DNA of 64,000 nt from the NCBI RefSeq assembly GCF_029531655.1, contig NZ_JANRMI010000004.1, positions 372,001-436,000 on the forward strand, in the 5' to 3' direction. The notes under the pieces were generated by a model. The model did no database searches and was not told the DNA's origin. It worked only from the letters and a program-made list of their open reading frames with translations. The position numbers were made by a program, and so were the translations under genes. The DNA comes from Bdellovibrio svalbardensis. Its GTDB lineage: Bacteria > Bdellovibrionota > Bdellovibrionia > Bdellovibrionales > Bdellovibrionaceae. Of this stretch, positions 46,701 through 55,410 are shown piece after piece. How positions within the stretch are numbered: position 1 is the stretch's first letter; each line of letters starts with the position of its first letter.

Positions 46701-48162
46701 TGGAACTGTAACTAATGTCACGGGAACTTCACCGATCTCGGTTGCAACTGGTTCTTCAACTCCCGTTGTCTCAATTCAAAAGGCCGATGCCACTCATGAT
46801 GGATACTTGGCGCAAGCGGATTGGTCTATTTTCAACAATAAATTGGGAACATCTCTAAGTTCGGGAAAAATTTGGGTCGGAAGTGGTTCCAGCGCAGCTG
46901 CCGAAGTCACTGTCAGCGGCGACGCCACTCTTGCAAATACCGGGGCATTGAGCATTGCTAACAATGCCGTCACGACTGCAAAAATGTTTGCAAATCCAGG
47001 AATCAATAGACTTGTTGCAACGGATGGAACAACTGGCAGCAATCTCGCGGCCTTTACTTGTGCCGTGAATGAGACTCTCACTTGGTCGGTGGCTAACGGC
47101 TGGCAATGTACTGCTCAAAGCTCTCTCAGTGTCGGGACCGCGACAAATTTTTCAGGAAACTTGGCGGGCGATGTCTCGGGAACACAAAGTGCTACAACCG
47201 TTCAAAAAATTCAGGGCCGCTCTGTGGCCTCAACAGCTCCTTCCGATGGCCAGGTTCTTAAGTGGAATGGGACTTCAAGTCAGTGGCAACCGGCAACCAG
47301 CGCCGGCACCGGCACCGTCACATGGATTCAAAAAAGCTCTAACTATACCGCTGTAGCTAACGATCACATTTTTGCGGATACATTCGGTGGCGCCTTCACG
47401 GTGACACTGCCCGCAAGTCCAAATGCAAATGACACTGTGACTATTGTCGATAGTACGCAAAATTTCTCAGCCAATAATCTAACAATCGGTTTTAATGGAC
47501 AGAAACTAGCAGGCAAAGTCAATAACACCTGGGGATTGAGTACTCAAGGCACATCAATCACTCTGACATATCAAGACGCCACCGTTGGCTGGGTGGTCAC
47601 AAACTATATGGCAGTCTCGACCCCTTACTCTACGGCCACCTATTGGAATCCTTCGGATAAAGATGCCAACATGATCCTGTCTAATAATAATCTTGATGTC
47701 ACTAAAACCGGAGCATCTTGGGGCACGGTCAGAGCCAACACTTATCGCTCGAGTGGCAGCTATTATTATGAAATCAAAGTTGTCGCTATCAATTCCGGTA
47801 CTCCAGCAGGTATGTTTGGTATTGCCAATTCATCCGCCACCCTGGGAAGCTATCTTGGAGCCGACTCCGGTGGTCTAGGTTATCAAGTACAAGGGTCTTT
47901 TACATATGGCGCGACTTATACGGGATCTAAACCCGCATTCGCCTTGAACGATGTCTGCGGAATTGCCGTAGACTTCACCGCTGGAACTTTGAAAATCTAC
48001 AAGAACAACGTCTATCAAGGTCAATTCACCACCCTGCCGCCTGGAAATCTTTATCCTGGAGGAAGCATTGGAAATAGCGATACAACGACTAAGCTTCGCC
48101 TGGTCACGGCAGGAGCCAATCAAACCTATTCACCACCGGCGGGCTATTCCTCTTGGGATTGA
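43747..48162 (+). CDS. Giant surface fibre with C-terminal SPRY-like tip (mosaic adhesive trimer type)
   Basis: 1471 residues. The signal peptide ends at FAHA; the head (~22-165: [50 protein letters not shown]) is homologous to that of fibre 1. The stalk has many phage-tail-like motifs (GDVTSSAGSTTLTLA, LSGYGITDSLVKNGGG, WNTFNNK). The last ~175 residues (from YWNPSDKDANMILSNNNLDV, then SGSYYYEIKV, GIAVDFTAGTLKIYKNN) form a SPRY/concanavalin-like domain known from phage tail proteins, probably the binding tip. There is no S74 chaperone. AAGGGA precedes the ATG. Two 206-base repeats lie in the stalk. Confidence 0.87.
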   Translation: MKILYVVMNLILFFLVGFAHASPQSLTYQGRIMKSDGTPLEYNNVSFIFQITDSTGQCLLYQEQVNGINMENSNGVFDVSIGQGTVVYPTSGSFSILDAFNNSGSFTCQGGVPYIASVTDSRKLRVQFHDGVGWKLISPDSTIRSVPFAGYSISAQKLGNNVATDFVLKTGIPTCANGTFLSWDGMQLSCQAASAASAGTVTNVTSANAYITITNGASTPQIALNVGTTANTVASGNDARLVNAIQVGAAANGDLAGTYPGPTVIALQGVPVSSTTPTMGHFLKFNGTNWLSSAIAISDVTNLSTQLSGYMTQAAFNTSIASASCSVSQTMYWNSVSGNFQCQSINVGLVGDVTGSIGAAKVVALQNNPVDTTNPTNGQVLEWDGSKWAPTTLPAMNPGTVTNVSGTAPISIATGTSTPVVSISQATTSTNGYLSSTDWNTFNNKQAAGNYVTALTGDVTASGPGPAAATVAKLQGSTLTLTSPADKDYLKFNGTAFVNSPLLASDLSGTISAANLPAFTGDVTSSVGSSTLTLAAAGTAGTYYKVTTDSKGRVTSGSAALIAADIPNLDWSKITSGTPTTLSGYGITDSLVKNGGGVGTMSSGVDASKPASPATGDLFVATDTQKIYRYNGASWDLVSSAGGSGGTITGVTAGTGLTGGGTSGAVTVNVNAGTAANQIVQLDGSAKLPAVDGSQLTNFQASQIPNLSAAKITSGTLAVAQGGTGESTYTDGQLLIGNTATSGLTKSTLTAGSGVSITNTNGAITIAATGSGGTVTNVTGTSPISVAAGSSTPVVSIASGSATGQTLRWDSTNWSATKLLYTDLVNATSSSPWPAATCTSGQAVIWSSVSDAFACSTLSIATSQLTGTLAAAQMPAYTGDVTSSAGSTTLTLANSGATAGTYKSVTVDAKGRVTAGTNPTTLSGYGITDSLVKNGGGVGTMSSGVDASKPASPATGDLFVATDTQKIYRYNGASWDLVSSAGGSGGTVTNVTGTSPISVATGSSTPVVSIQKADATHDGYLAQADWSIFNNKLGTSLSSGKIWVGSGSSAAAEVTVSGDATLANTGALSIANNAVTTAKMFANPGINRLVATDGTTGSNLAAFTCAVNETLTWSVANGWQCTAQSSLSVGTATNFSGNLAGDVSGTQSATTVQKIQGRSVASTAPSDGQVLKWNGTSSQWQPATSAGTGTVTWIQKSSNYTAVANDHIFADTFGGAFTVTLPASPNANDTVTIVDSTQNFSANNLTIGFNGQKLAGKVNNTWGLSTQGTSITLTYQDATVGWVVTNYMAVSTPYSTATYWNPSDKDANMILSNNNLDVTKTGASWGTVRANTYRSSGSYYYEIKVVAINSGTPAGMFGIANSSATLGSYLGADSGGLGYQVQGSFTYGATYTGSKPAFALNDVCGIAVDFTAGTLKIYKNNVYQGQFTTLPPGNLYPGGSIGNSDTTTKLRLVTAGANQTYSPPAGYSSWD
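45481..45686 (+). repeat. Internal repeat of fibre 2, copy 1
   Basis: 206 bases coding for TTLSGYGITDSLVKNGGGVG and the following ~48 residues. It recurs exactly 1020 bases later with five differences, all at synonymous sites. Confidence 0.92.
46501..46706 (+). repeat. Internal repeat of fibre 2, copy 2
   Basis: Second copy of the 206-base repeat. The following ~70 bases also resemble 46061-46137, so the whole block looks assembled from reused stalk segments. Confidence 0.92.
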
Positions 48163-48165
48163 TAT

Positions 48166-49008
48166 TTAGAATCTGCCGGTCAGATAGATCTGCGGCCCGA
48201 GATATTGATAGTTGAAGCTCCCTTTCCATTTGGCACCTTCAACATCAACGTCAAAGCTAAACCAGTTCACAGCTAAGCCAGCGCCCACATAGTTAGAAAA
48301 CCACCAGTCAGTGTTAACATTGGCGGTGGCTATATTTCCCTGAAAATCCATATTCGAAGCTGCTACTTTGTATGAAAAGACCCCGATGTTCCCGCCAACG
48401 CTCCATTCTGGAAAAATATAATAAGTTAAATCCAGACCTATAAGCGGTAATGGCGCAACAGCATCTGCTCGCGCATGAGCGGCCCCACCTGCACCACCTA
48501 CGGTTGCACTGCCATTGGCATCAAAAGTAATCGTAGACCACTGCAAACCAAAGGTTCCTGCAAACTCCCATTCGTCAGTTTTTATAAATGAAAAAGAATA
48601 GGAAATTGGTATCACCGTAAAGTCGATGGCCGAACTGACAGTCGCCCCTGCCGCATATGTATTGTCACCAATGGTAATGTCTTTATTCAACACGTGATCG
48701 CTACCCCGATGAAAGCCAAAGTAGCCCAGTGACAGACGATTACGGGGCGACATTCGCCAAGTGGCATTTCCCATAATGGTTGTTGTTTCGTGCTTGAAAC
48801 CCAGGTCATCTTCCAGATTCACTTCATCGCCAATGGTGCCATTCGCGTTATCCACACGCAGTTTTGTGTCGAATGAAGGAAGAAAATATCCCAACTGGAA
48901 TAGAAACATCTCTTCACCCGGATAAACCTCATCGGCAACAGCCGATTGTGGCATAATACAAAATATAAAGAGCCCAATTAAGGCCAATAAACTACGCGCT
49001 TTCTTCAT
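48166..49008 (-). CDS. Outer-membrane beta-barrel protein
   Basis: 280 residues. Signal peptide ends at SAVA. The mature part alternates beta strands (ATWRMSPRNRLSLGYFGF, VIPISYSFSFIK, FAGTFGLQWSTITF, SVGGNIGVFSYKV, YLGPQIYLTGRF) and ends in phenylalanine, as expected for a BAM substrate. About 8-10 strands; function unknown. Convergent with fibre 2, three bases apart, so it is not co-transcribed with it. Confidence 0.82.
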   Translation of the reverse strand: MKKARSLLALIGLFIFCIMPQSAVADEVYPGEEMFLFQLGYFLPSFDTKLRVDNANGTIGDEVNLEDDLGFKHETTTIMGNATWRMSPRNRLSLGYFGFHRGSDHVLNKDITIGDNTYAAGATVSSAIDFTVIPISYSFSFIKTDEWEFAGTFGLQWSTITFDANGSATVGGAGGAAHARADAVAPLPLIGLDLTYYIFPEWSVGGNIGVFSYKVAASNMDFQGNIATANVNTDWWFSNYVGAGLAVNWFSFDVDVEGAKWKGSFNYQYLGPQIYLTGRF

Positions 49009-49177
49009 GATGATCGTTCTCCGAATTCAGTCATCCAAGATACTTTGAAGACAATCATATTCATTAATGGCTTTTTTCGAATCTGCGTAAATGCACCAAT
49101 GAGAAATTGTCTTTGTCATAAATCAAACGGATTTTCTCTGGTCCTCATTGCAACGACCAACTTATGCTCTAGCCATC

Positions 49178-50398
49178 ATGAAAACATCACCCCACGGATC
49201 CAACATATTCAATACCCATCTCCTAAATAAAGAGCGAAATTTTTCATTGGTGCTCGGTGGACCTCTTTATCAGCTCTTGATGAAGGCACATCTGACAGGA
49301 GAAGCGCCACAAATAGTCCGACGTCGTATCATATTCTTTATCTTCGTAACTTGGGTTCCACTCATGGTGCTGTCCGCGCTGGAAGGATTTGCCTGGGGAA
49401 ACAGTGTTAAACTGCCTTTTTTATATGACCTAGAGATGCACGTCCGCTTGCTGCTGGCTTTGCCGCTGTTGCTCATCGCAGAACTCGTCGTCAACAAACG
49501 AATGGGGCCCGTAGTGAGTCAGTTTATAGAACGGGGAATTATCCAAAAAATTGACCATGCTAAGTTCGATGCCGCCATTGACTCAGCAATGAGAATACGA
49601 AATTCAATTGCCGCCGAGGTTTTATTGATTGCATTTGTTTACGTGGTTGGCGTGGGCTACATTTGGAGAACCCAGCTAGTCATTGATGTTTCAAGTTGGC
49701 ATGGCATAGCGGCCGATGGAAAAATGAAATTGTCTCTGGCTGGTTGGTGGCTGGGGCTTATAAGTCTTCCCTTCTTCCAGTTTTTACTTTTGCGCTGGTA
49801 TTTTCGACTGTTCATCTGGACCCGTTTTCTGTGGCAGGTTTCGCGTTTTAAATTGAATCTGATGCCAATGCATCCGGATCGTTGTGGAGGCTTGGGTTTT
49901 CTGGCAGCAATAAGTCACGCGTTCGCTCCTTTGCTCTTGGCCCAGGGGACAATGCTTGCGGGAATGATTGGCAGCCGCATTTTCTTCGCCGGAGCAAAGC
50001 TCCCCGATTTTAAATTGGAACTTTTCGGATTGGTGGGGTTGATGGTCTTTGCCATTCTCGGCCCGCTCTTGGTGTTCGCTCCAGAGCTTGAAGAAGCAAG
50101 ACGCAAAGGCACCCGCGAGTTTGGAACCCTGGCACAATATTATGTGCGCGAATTCGACAAGAAATGGCTTCGTGGCGGTGCCCCCAAGGAGGAACCGCTC
50201 ATCGGGAGTGCAGACATCCAATCACTTGCTGACTTAGGAAATAGCTTCGATGTTGTCAAAGAGATGAAGCTGTTTCCATTCAACACGCATACCATATTGC
50301 ACCTTGGAGTCGCCACGCTGCTACCTGTATCGCCTCTGCTGCTGACGATGTTTTCTCTCGAAGAACTGCTTCAGAATCTGCTGAAAATGGTTTTCTGA
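49178..50398 (+). CDS. Polytopic inner-membrane protein of unknown function
   Basis: 406 residues from ATG 49178 (MKTSPHGS); the frame reaches 49148. About six hydrophobic segments are visible, e.g. IIFFIFVTWVPLMVLSAL, LLLALPLLLIAELVV, AAEVLLIAFVYVVGVGY, LISLPFFQFLLLRW, LFGLVGLMVFAILGPLLVF and a C-terminal one. The loop MHPDRCGGLGFLAAISHAF is distinctive and recurs, in my memory, in unnamed membrane proteins of several phyla. No enzyme motif is recognised. Single gene. Confidence 0.72.
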   Translation: MKTSPHGSNIFNTHLLNKERNFSLVLGGPLYQLLMKAHLTGEAPQIVRRRIIFFIFVTWVPLMVLSALEGFAWGNSVKLPFLYDLEMHVRLLLALPLLLIAELVVNKRMGPVVSQFIERGIIQKIDHAKFDAAIDSAMRIRNSIAAEVLLIAFVYVVGVGYIWRTQLVIDVSSWHGIAADGKMKLSLAGWWLGLISLPFFQFLLLRWYFRLFIWTRFLWQVSRFKLNLMPMHPDRCGGLGFLAAISHAFAPLLLAQGTMLAGMIGSRIFFAGAKLPDFKLELFGLVGLMVFAILGPLLVFAPELEEARRKGTREFGTLAQYYVREFDKKWLRGGAPKEEPLIGSADIQSLADLGNSFDVVKEMKLFPFNTHTILHLGVATLLPVSPLLLTMFSLEELLQNLLKMVF

Positions 50399-50446
50399 AA
50401 GACGGACAACACGCAGCTCAGATATTGACTGCGTGTTGTAGGGACT

Positions 50447-52861
50447 CTAGTCATTACTTGTCCTGTATTGTGCGCTCTGGCTCTCAGCCTGCTCTTGCGC
50501 CAATTTTTCCTTCATAGGTAGAGGTTTCAAGTCTACAGTTAACTTATTCAAAGTCCCCGTAAACTTAAAAGGCATATTGTTAGCATAATCTTCAATCACC
50601 GGCGTTCCTGTATCCTCCCCAACATCGAAGGTTTCATCCAAAGAAAATCGCACTCCGACCGTTCTGGGAATCTGCCCTTGAGCCACTTGTTTCCCATCTA
50701 TGTATAGAGTTCCCGTCCCCCCTTTACCGATTCCTCCGCCGTTATAGGCAAAATCAAAGCGCAGTATGTGACGACCCGAAGGAACGACCTCAGAACTAAT
50801 GACTTTGTACTTGTGTTGTTCTTGGTTCGAAAGTGCATGAACAAACATAGGCTTACCATTCAGCATCAATAATCCGAGTCCCCCGAATCGTCCCCCTAAA
50901 GTTGCCAAAACTCCCTCTGCCTTTTGGTCTTTGGCAATTTCTATATCTGCCGTGATTGAATAAGATCTGTTTTTAAAGTTAGGTGCCGAGCCCTCTGGAA
51001 TACGAATCGCTCCCTCATGATAGACAAAGGTATCACGACCACGAGTAAGGCTTGGACGAATCGCTGGATCTGCCCGCTCTGCGAAACTCGAATCCAATGG
51101 AAGTACATTATATTTTGCAGCCTCTCGCCAGAATATATTTTGCAGTTCTTTCAATTTTTGCGGATTCTCGCCAGCCAGATTCTTTGATTCACTAAAATCC
51201 TTATCGACATTGTAAAGTTCCCAGGCAAAGTCTTCGGGGCTAGGTGACAGCCCTACGGTATCCCAGGGCAAGCGTTTAGGAGTGGTCGCAGCCACCCAAC
51301 CGTCTTTATAGATCGCCCGGTTGCCAACCATCTCGAAATATTGAGTTGTATGTTTGGACTTCTCTTTGCTGTTATTGAAAGTATAAGCCAAGCTCGTCCC
51401 TTCAATTGGTTTTTGCTTCACTCCATTCAATTCTTTAGGGGCTTTAATCCCAACGACTTCATAGATAGTCGGAGCAATATCGATCACATGGGCAAATTGT
51501 TCGCGAAGAGTGCCCTTGTCATTAATTCTTTTGGGCCAAGAGATAACCATGCCATTGCGGGTACCGCCAAAATGCGAAGCCACCTGTTTAGTCCATTGGA
51601 AGGGGGTATCCATCGCAAGAGCCCAGCCAACTGGATAATGATTATAAGTTTTAGGACCCCCCAGCTCATCAATCATTGAGAGCAAGTATTTTATATCTTC
51701 AGTCACGCCGTTAGCCGCAGTAGCTACTTCATTTGTGGTTCCCTGCATAGTCCCTTCGGCACTCGCTCCATTGTCACCTTGAATATAAATGACGATTGTA
51801 TTGTCGCTCTTACCAGCCTCAGCCACCGCATTCAAAACTCTGCCAATTTGAAAATCGACATGTGCCAATGCTCCTGCATAGACCTCCATCATACGTGAAT
51901 AGACTTTCTTTTGATCTGCATTCAAAGAATCCCATGCAGGAATTTCTTTAGGTCGTGCCGTGAGTTGGGTGTCTGCAGGAATAACACCCATTTTTTTCTG
52001 ACGTGCAAAGGTTTCTTCACGAACCTTATCCCAACCTTGATCAAATTTTCCTTTAAATTTCGCAATCCACTCTTTAGGCGCGTGATGAGGAGCATGAGTC
52101 GATGGCGTTGCGTAGTACACAAAGAATGGCTTGTCGGGCGCAACCGCCGCGTGATTTTCAATATATCGGATGGCATTGTCTGCAAGATCGTTCTCAATAT
52201 GATAGCGAGGATTTTTTAGATGAGGCTCGATAGGCTGGGTTCCACTATAGAGGGCCGGAGCATAGTTATGAACATCGCCCCCAAGAAAACCATAAAAGTG
52301 ATCAAAGCCCAAACTTGTTGGCCAAAGATCAAAAGGTCCAACAGAACTACTTTGCCAATCAGGCACATTATGATTTTTCCCAAACCAAGCGGTGCTATAT
52401 CCATGTTGTCTTAAAACTTCGGCCATGGAACCAGCACTCTTCGGCATCAAGCTGCTATAGCCGGGGTAACCGGTGGCCATCTCTGAAATAACCCCTGTGG
52501 CAACACTGTGGTGGTTTCGTCCAGTCAAAAGAGCCGCCCTTGTCGGCGAACAAAGGGCTGTCGTATGAAATTTATTATAGCGAAGTCCATTTTGGGCCAG
52601 ACGATCAAAAGTCGGTGTTTGGATCGGCCCCCCAAATGTACTGCTTGCGCCAAAGCCCGCATCATCTGTTAATATCAGGACAATATTCGGAGCATCTTTG
52701 GGCGGAGTAATCTCTTTGGGGAAATCAGACTTAGATTCTTTGACGGTTCGTCCAATCTTCCCTTTAAATGGCGGTTCCGGACGAGGCAAAATATCTTGTG
52801 CGTAGACTGAATTTCCAAATAATGTGACGAATGTAAATATCGAAGCCATGGACTTTTTCAC
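50447..52861 (-). CDS. Exported arylsulfatase
   Basis: 804 residues, longer than the ~500 of typical sulfatases because of a C-terminal beta-rich domain (~600-780) with LamG-like character. The signal peptide ends at YAQ. Catalytic residues: D66-D67 for calcium in LILTDDAGFG, and C104 in CSPTRAALLTGR, the C-x-P-x-R site converted to formylglycine. GKNHN and DNGASAEG are further sulfatase marks. It removes sulfate esters in the periplasm or outside; the substrate is unknown. The divergent FGE-like gene probably supplies the modification. Confidence 0.92.
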   Translation of the reverse strand: MKKSMASIFTFVTLFGNSVYAQDILPRPEPPFKGKIGRTVKESKSDFPKEITPPKDAPNIVLILTDDAGFGASSTFGGPIQTPTFDRLAQNGLRYNKFHTTALCSPTRAALLTGRNHHSVATGVISEMATGYPGYSSLMPKSAGSMAEVLRQHGYSTAWFGKNHNVPDWQSSSVGPFDLWPTSLGFDHFYGFLGGDVHNYAPALYSGTQPIEPHLKNPRYHIENDLADNAIRYIENHAAVAPDKPFFVYYATPSTHAPHHAPKEWIAKFKGKFDQGWDKVREETFARQKKMGVIPADTQLTARPKEIPAWDSLNADQKKVYSRMMEVYAGALAHVDFQIGRVLNAVAEAGKSDNTIVIYIQGDNGASAEGTMQGTTNEVATAANGVTEDIKYLLSMIDELGGPKTYNHYPVGWALAMDTPFQWTKQVASHFGGTRNGMVISWPKRINDKGTLREQFAHVIDIAPTIYEVVGIKAPKELNGVKQKPIEGTSLAYTFNNSKEKSKHTTQYFEMVGNRAIYKDGWVAATTPKRLPWDTVGLSPSPEDFAWELYNVDKDFSESKNLAGENPQKLKELQNIFWREAAKYNVLPLDSSFAERADPAIRPSLTRGRDTFVYHEGAIRIPEGSAPNFKNRSYSITADIEIAKDQKAEGVLATLGGRFGGLGLLMLNGKPMFVHALSNQEQHKYKVISSEVVPSGRHILRFDFAYNGGGIGKGGTGTLYIDGKQVAQGQIPRTVGVRFSLDETFDVGEDTGTPVIEDYANNMPFKFTGTLNKLTVDLKPLPMKEKLAQEQAESQSAQYRTSND

Positions 52862-53065
52862 AAAGGTCTCCTCCTACATCAAAGTAGATGATGCCTCACC
52901 AACTCGCAGGGCCTTACCTTTTCCATCTAAGATGCAAACACACATTTCAAAGAAGTGTTCCTTAAAACAGGCTCAAGACTTTGATTCAGGCACAAGTTTG
53001 TGGATAAGCAATTTGCCTTCAGCCCACGACTGTTATTCCATAGAGCATCCTTGAATGGAGGACCG

Positions 53066-54214
53066 ATGCGTTTTCATCCTCTGGCCATCACGACTATCAT
53101 CATATTCTTTTCCTTCGTGATGTATTTTAGTTTGGGCGCCGTTCACGCCACCAATTCAGACGAAACTCACACGTGGAATCCCAAAGGAGCGTATTGCCTC
53201 ACTGAGACACCATCCCTATCTTTGCGTCGTCTTGCCCACGAGACAAATGATACAGGATCCTCTAAAGTAACTTCGTCGCAAAAAGTCCACGATGAAATGA
53301 TCCTGATTCCAGCTGGAGAATTCTGGATGGGAGATTCTGAAGGACAGTTCCCCGATGCACGCCCACAAGTAAAAGTTCAATTGGATAGTTTTTGGATGGA
53401 CAAGTACGTGGTCACCAACAAAGACTTTTCTTCATTTGTCGCGGCCACTGGTTATATTACACTCGCGGAACGCCCACTTTCCGCCGATGACTATCCTGAA
53501 GTGAACCCTGAAGATCTTCAACCGGCCTCCATTGTCTTTACTCCTCCCAATCACCCTGTCGTATTAGACAACAATATGGCATGGTGGAAGGTTGTGAGAG
53601 GTGCCGACTGGAAACATCCAACTGGTCCCGAAAGCAGCATTTCAGGAAAAGAAAATGCTCCTGTTGTACACATTGCCTACGAAGATGCCGAAGCCTATGC
53701 ACGCTGGAAGGGCAAACGTCTGCCCACAGAGGCCGAATGGGAGTATGCCGCACGTGGGGGGCTGGACCGGAAGACTTATGTTTGGGGAAATGAAATTCAT
53801 CCGAACGGAAAATTCATGGCCAATACCTGGCAAGGCGAATTCCCTGTACGAAACTCCGGTGAAGATGGCTTCACTGGTATCGCCCCTGTTGGCAGTTTCC
53901 CCGCAAATGGCTATGGACTTTATGATATGAGTGGAAATGTCTGGCAATGGGTTTCAGATTGGTACCGCCCTGACTATTTCAAAACCTTATCAGCACAAGG
54001 CCTTGCAAAAAATCCGCAAGGTCCCACAGACAGCTTTGACCCGCAAGAGCCTGGGATCAAAAAGCGGGTCCATAAGGGCGGCTCATTTTTATGCACAGAT
54101 CAATACTGCGCACGCTTTCGTCCCGGATCACGAGGCAAAGGTGATATTTTATCTGGAACAAATCATCTGGGTTTCAGGCTGGTTCAATCCGCGAAGGTTC
54201 CAATTCACCATTAA
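53066..54214 (+). CDS. Exported formylglycine-generating enzyme (SUMF1 family)
   Basis: 382 residues from ATG 53066, with GGAGG 4 bases upstream. An N-terminal hydrophobic segment (ITTIIIFFSFVMYFSLG, then AVHA) predicts export. The FGE-sulfatase domain starts at DEMILIPAGEFWMGDSEGQF and continues with WEYAARGGLDRKTYVWGN, LYDMSGNVWQWVSDWY and KGGSFLCTDQYCARF. C343 and C348 correspond to the two active-site cysteines of FGE, so it should convert the sulfatase cysteine to formylglycine using oxygen. The divergent sulfatase is its obvious substrate. An exported FGE is unusual, since bacterial FGEs usually act in the cytoplasm. Confidence 0.9.
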   Translation: MRFHPLAITTIIIFFSFVMYFSLGAVHATNSDETHTWNPKGAYCLTETPSLSLRRLAHETNDTGSSKVTSSQKVHDEMILIPAGEFWMGDSEGQFPDARPQVKVQLDSFWMDKYVVTNKDFSSFVAATGYITLAERPLSADDYPEVNPEDLQPASIVFTPPNHPVVLDNNMAWWKVVRGADWKHPTGPESSISGKENAPVVHIAYEDAEAYARWKGKRLPTEAEWEYAARGGLDRKTYVWGNEIHPNGKFMANTWQGEFPVRNSGEDGFTGIAPVGSFPANGYGLYDMSGNVWQWVSDWYRPDYFKTLSAQGLAKNPQGPTDSFDPQEPGIKKRVHKGGSFLCTDQYCARFRPGSRGKGDILSGTNHLGFRLVQSAKVPIHH

Positions 54215-54382
54215 TCCACATCGAACCTAAGTCTGATATTCAATGTCTCATTTCTTAATTATTACGAAAATGCAACTTCACTTTACGGACAAAAGTTCCT
54301 CAATGCCCCATAATTCACACAAGACTATTACATCATTTGCTCTTCTCTGGTTTTCCCAGTGGCCCCCATATAATATTTAAGC

Positions 54383-55255
54383 ATGAAACACTCACTTGCC
54401 ATTCTTTTGGCGCTTCTATTCTGCTACAGCTTTCCAGCTGTGGCGAAAATGAAGTTCTTTTACCACCCTCCTGAGTCACCTCACGACGTCCGCTATGATT
54501 TTCACTGGGAGGTTTTACGAAGTGCTCTAGAAGTAACAGAAAAAAAATACGGCCCCTTCGAAATGACTCCCACCGTGATGATGACCGAAGAGCGACAGCT
54601 ACGCGAAATCCTAAAGAAAGATCCTATGCTCACGGTCATGATTCGCGAAACGAATGAAGACTTCGAAAAGAAACTCACACCAGTTCGTATACCTATTGAT
54701 CGCAATTTGATTGGCTATCGTATTTTTCTAATCCGAGGTGACAATCAGTGGAAGTTCTTAAAAACCAAATCCTTAACCGATCTCAAAAAAATCACACTGG
54801 GCCAAGGCAAAGGCTGGGGTGATGTTGAGATACTAGAGAACGCCGGATTTAAAGTAACTACGGAAGTTTACTACGATGATTTGTTCAAGTCCTTAGACAA
54901 TGGAAAATTTGAAGCCTTCCCAAGAGGAGTGACGGAAATTGAGGAGGAGCTTAAAAAATTCAAAAAACTCTATCGTCATTTGGCAATTGAAGAGAATTTT
55001 TTAATTTACTACCCCCTTCCAACTTATTTTTGGTTCCCCAAATCCAACGAGGGGAAAGGAATGGCGCAAAGAGTGGAAGAGGGGTTTCGAACTCTCATTA
55101 AAAATGGCCACTATCAAAAGATCTTCGACAAATATTATGCTGCGAGTATTGCTGAACTCGGCTTAAAAAGAAGAAAGGTCATTCATATTGAGAATCCGTT
55201 CCTCCCCAGTACAGTTCCCTATGAAGATAAGGAACTTTGGTACAATCCATTCTAA
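54383..55255 (+). CDS. Orphan solute-binding-like protein
   Basis: 290 residues with a signal peptide ending at PAVA. The middle and C-terminal parts (LKKITLGQGKGWGDVEIL, RVEEGFRTLIKNGHYQKIFDKYY) resemble SBP_bac_3 periplasmic binding proteins, but the start of the mature protein is atypical and the ligand-binding residues are not obvious. No transporter genes are near. It resembles in type the protein at 36209. Could be a sensory or lipid/metabolite carrier. Confidence 0.75.
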   Translation: MKHSLAILLALLFCYSFPAVAKMKFFYHPPESPHDVRYDFHWEVLRSALEVTEKKYGPFEMTPTVMMTEERQLREILKKDPMLTVMIRETNEDFEKKLTPVRIPIDRNLIGYRIFLIRGDNQWKFLKTKSLTDLKKITLGQGKGWGDVEILENAGFKVTTEVYYDDLFKSLDNGKFEAFPRGVTEIEEELKKFKKLYRHLAIEENFLIYYPLPTYFWFPKSNEGKGMAQRVEEGFRTLIKNGHYQKIFDKYYAASIAELGLKRRKVIHIENPFLPSTVPYEDKELWYNPF

Positions 55256-55410
55256 TTTAACGGCAAAATCCCAAATCCTGGCAATTTCAAGAGCTGGCAA
55301 CCAGCTGCGTAACACGATATCAAGTTTTATGTCACAAAATTAAGGCGGCGTTCCTAGTACTCTGAATAGAGAAGCTATTTAATAGGGCTTCCTTTTACCC
55401 GGGGCATGCC

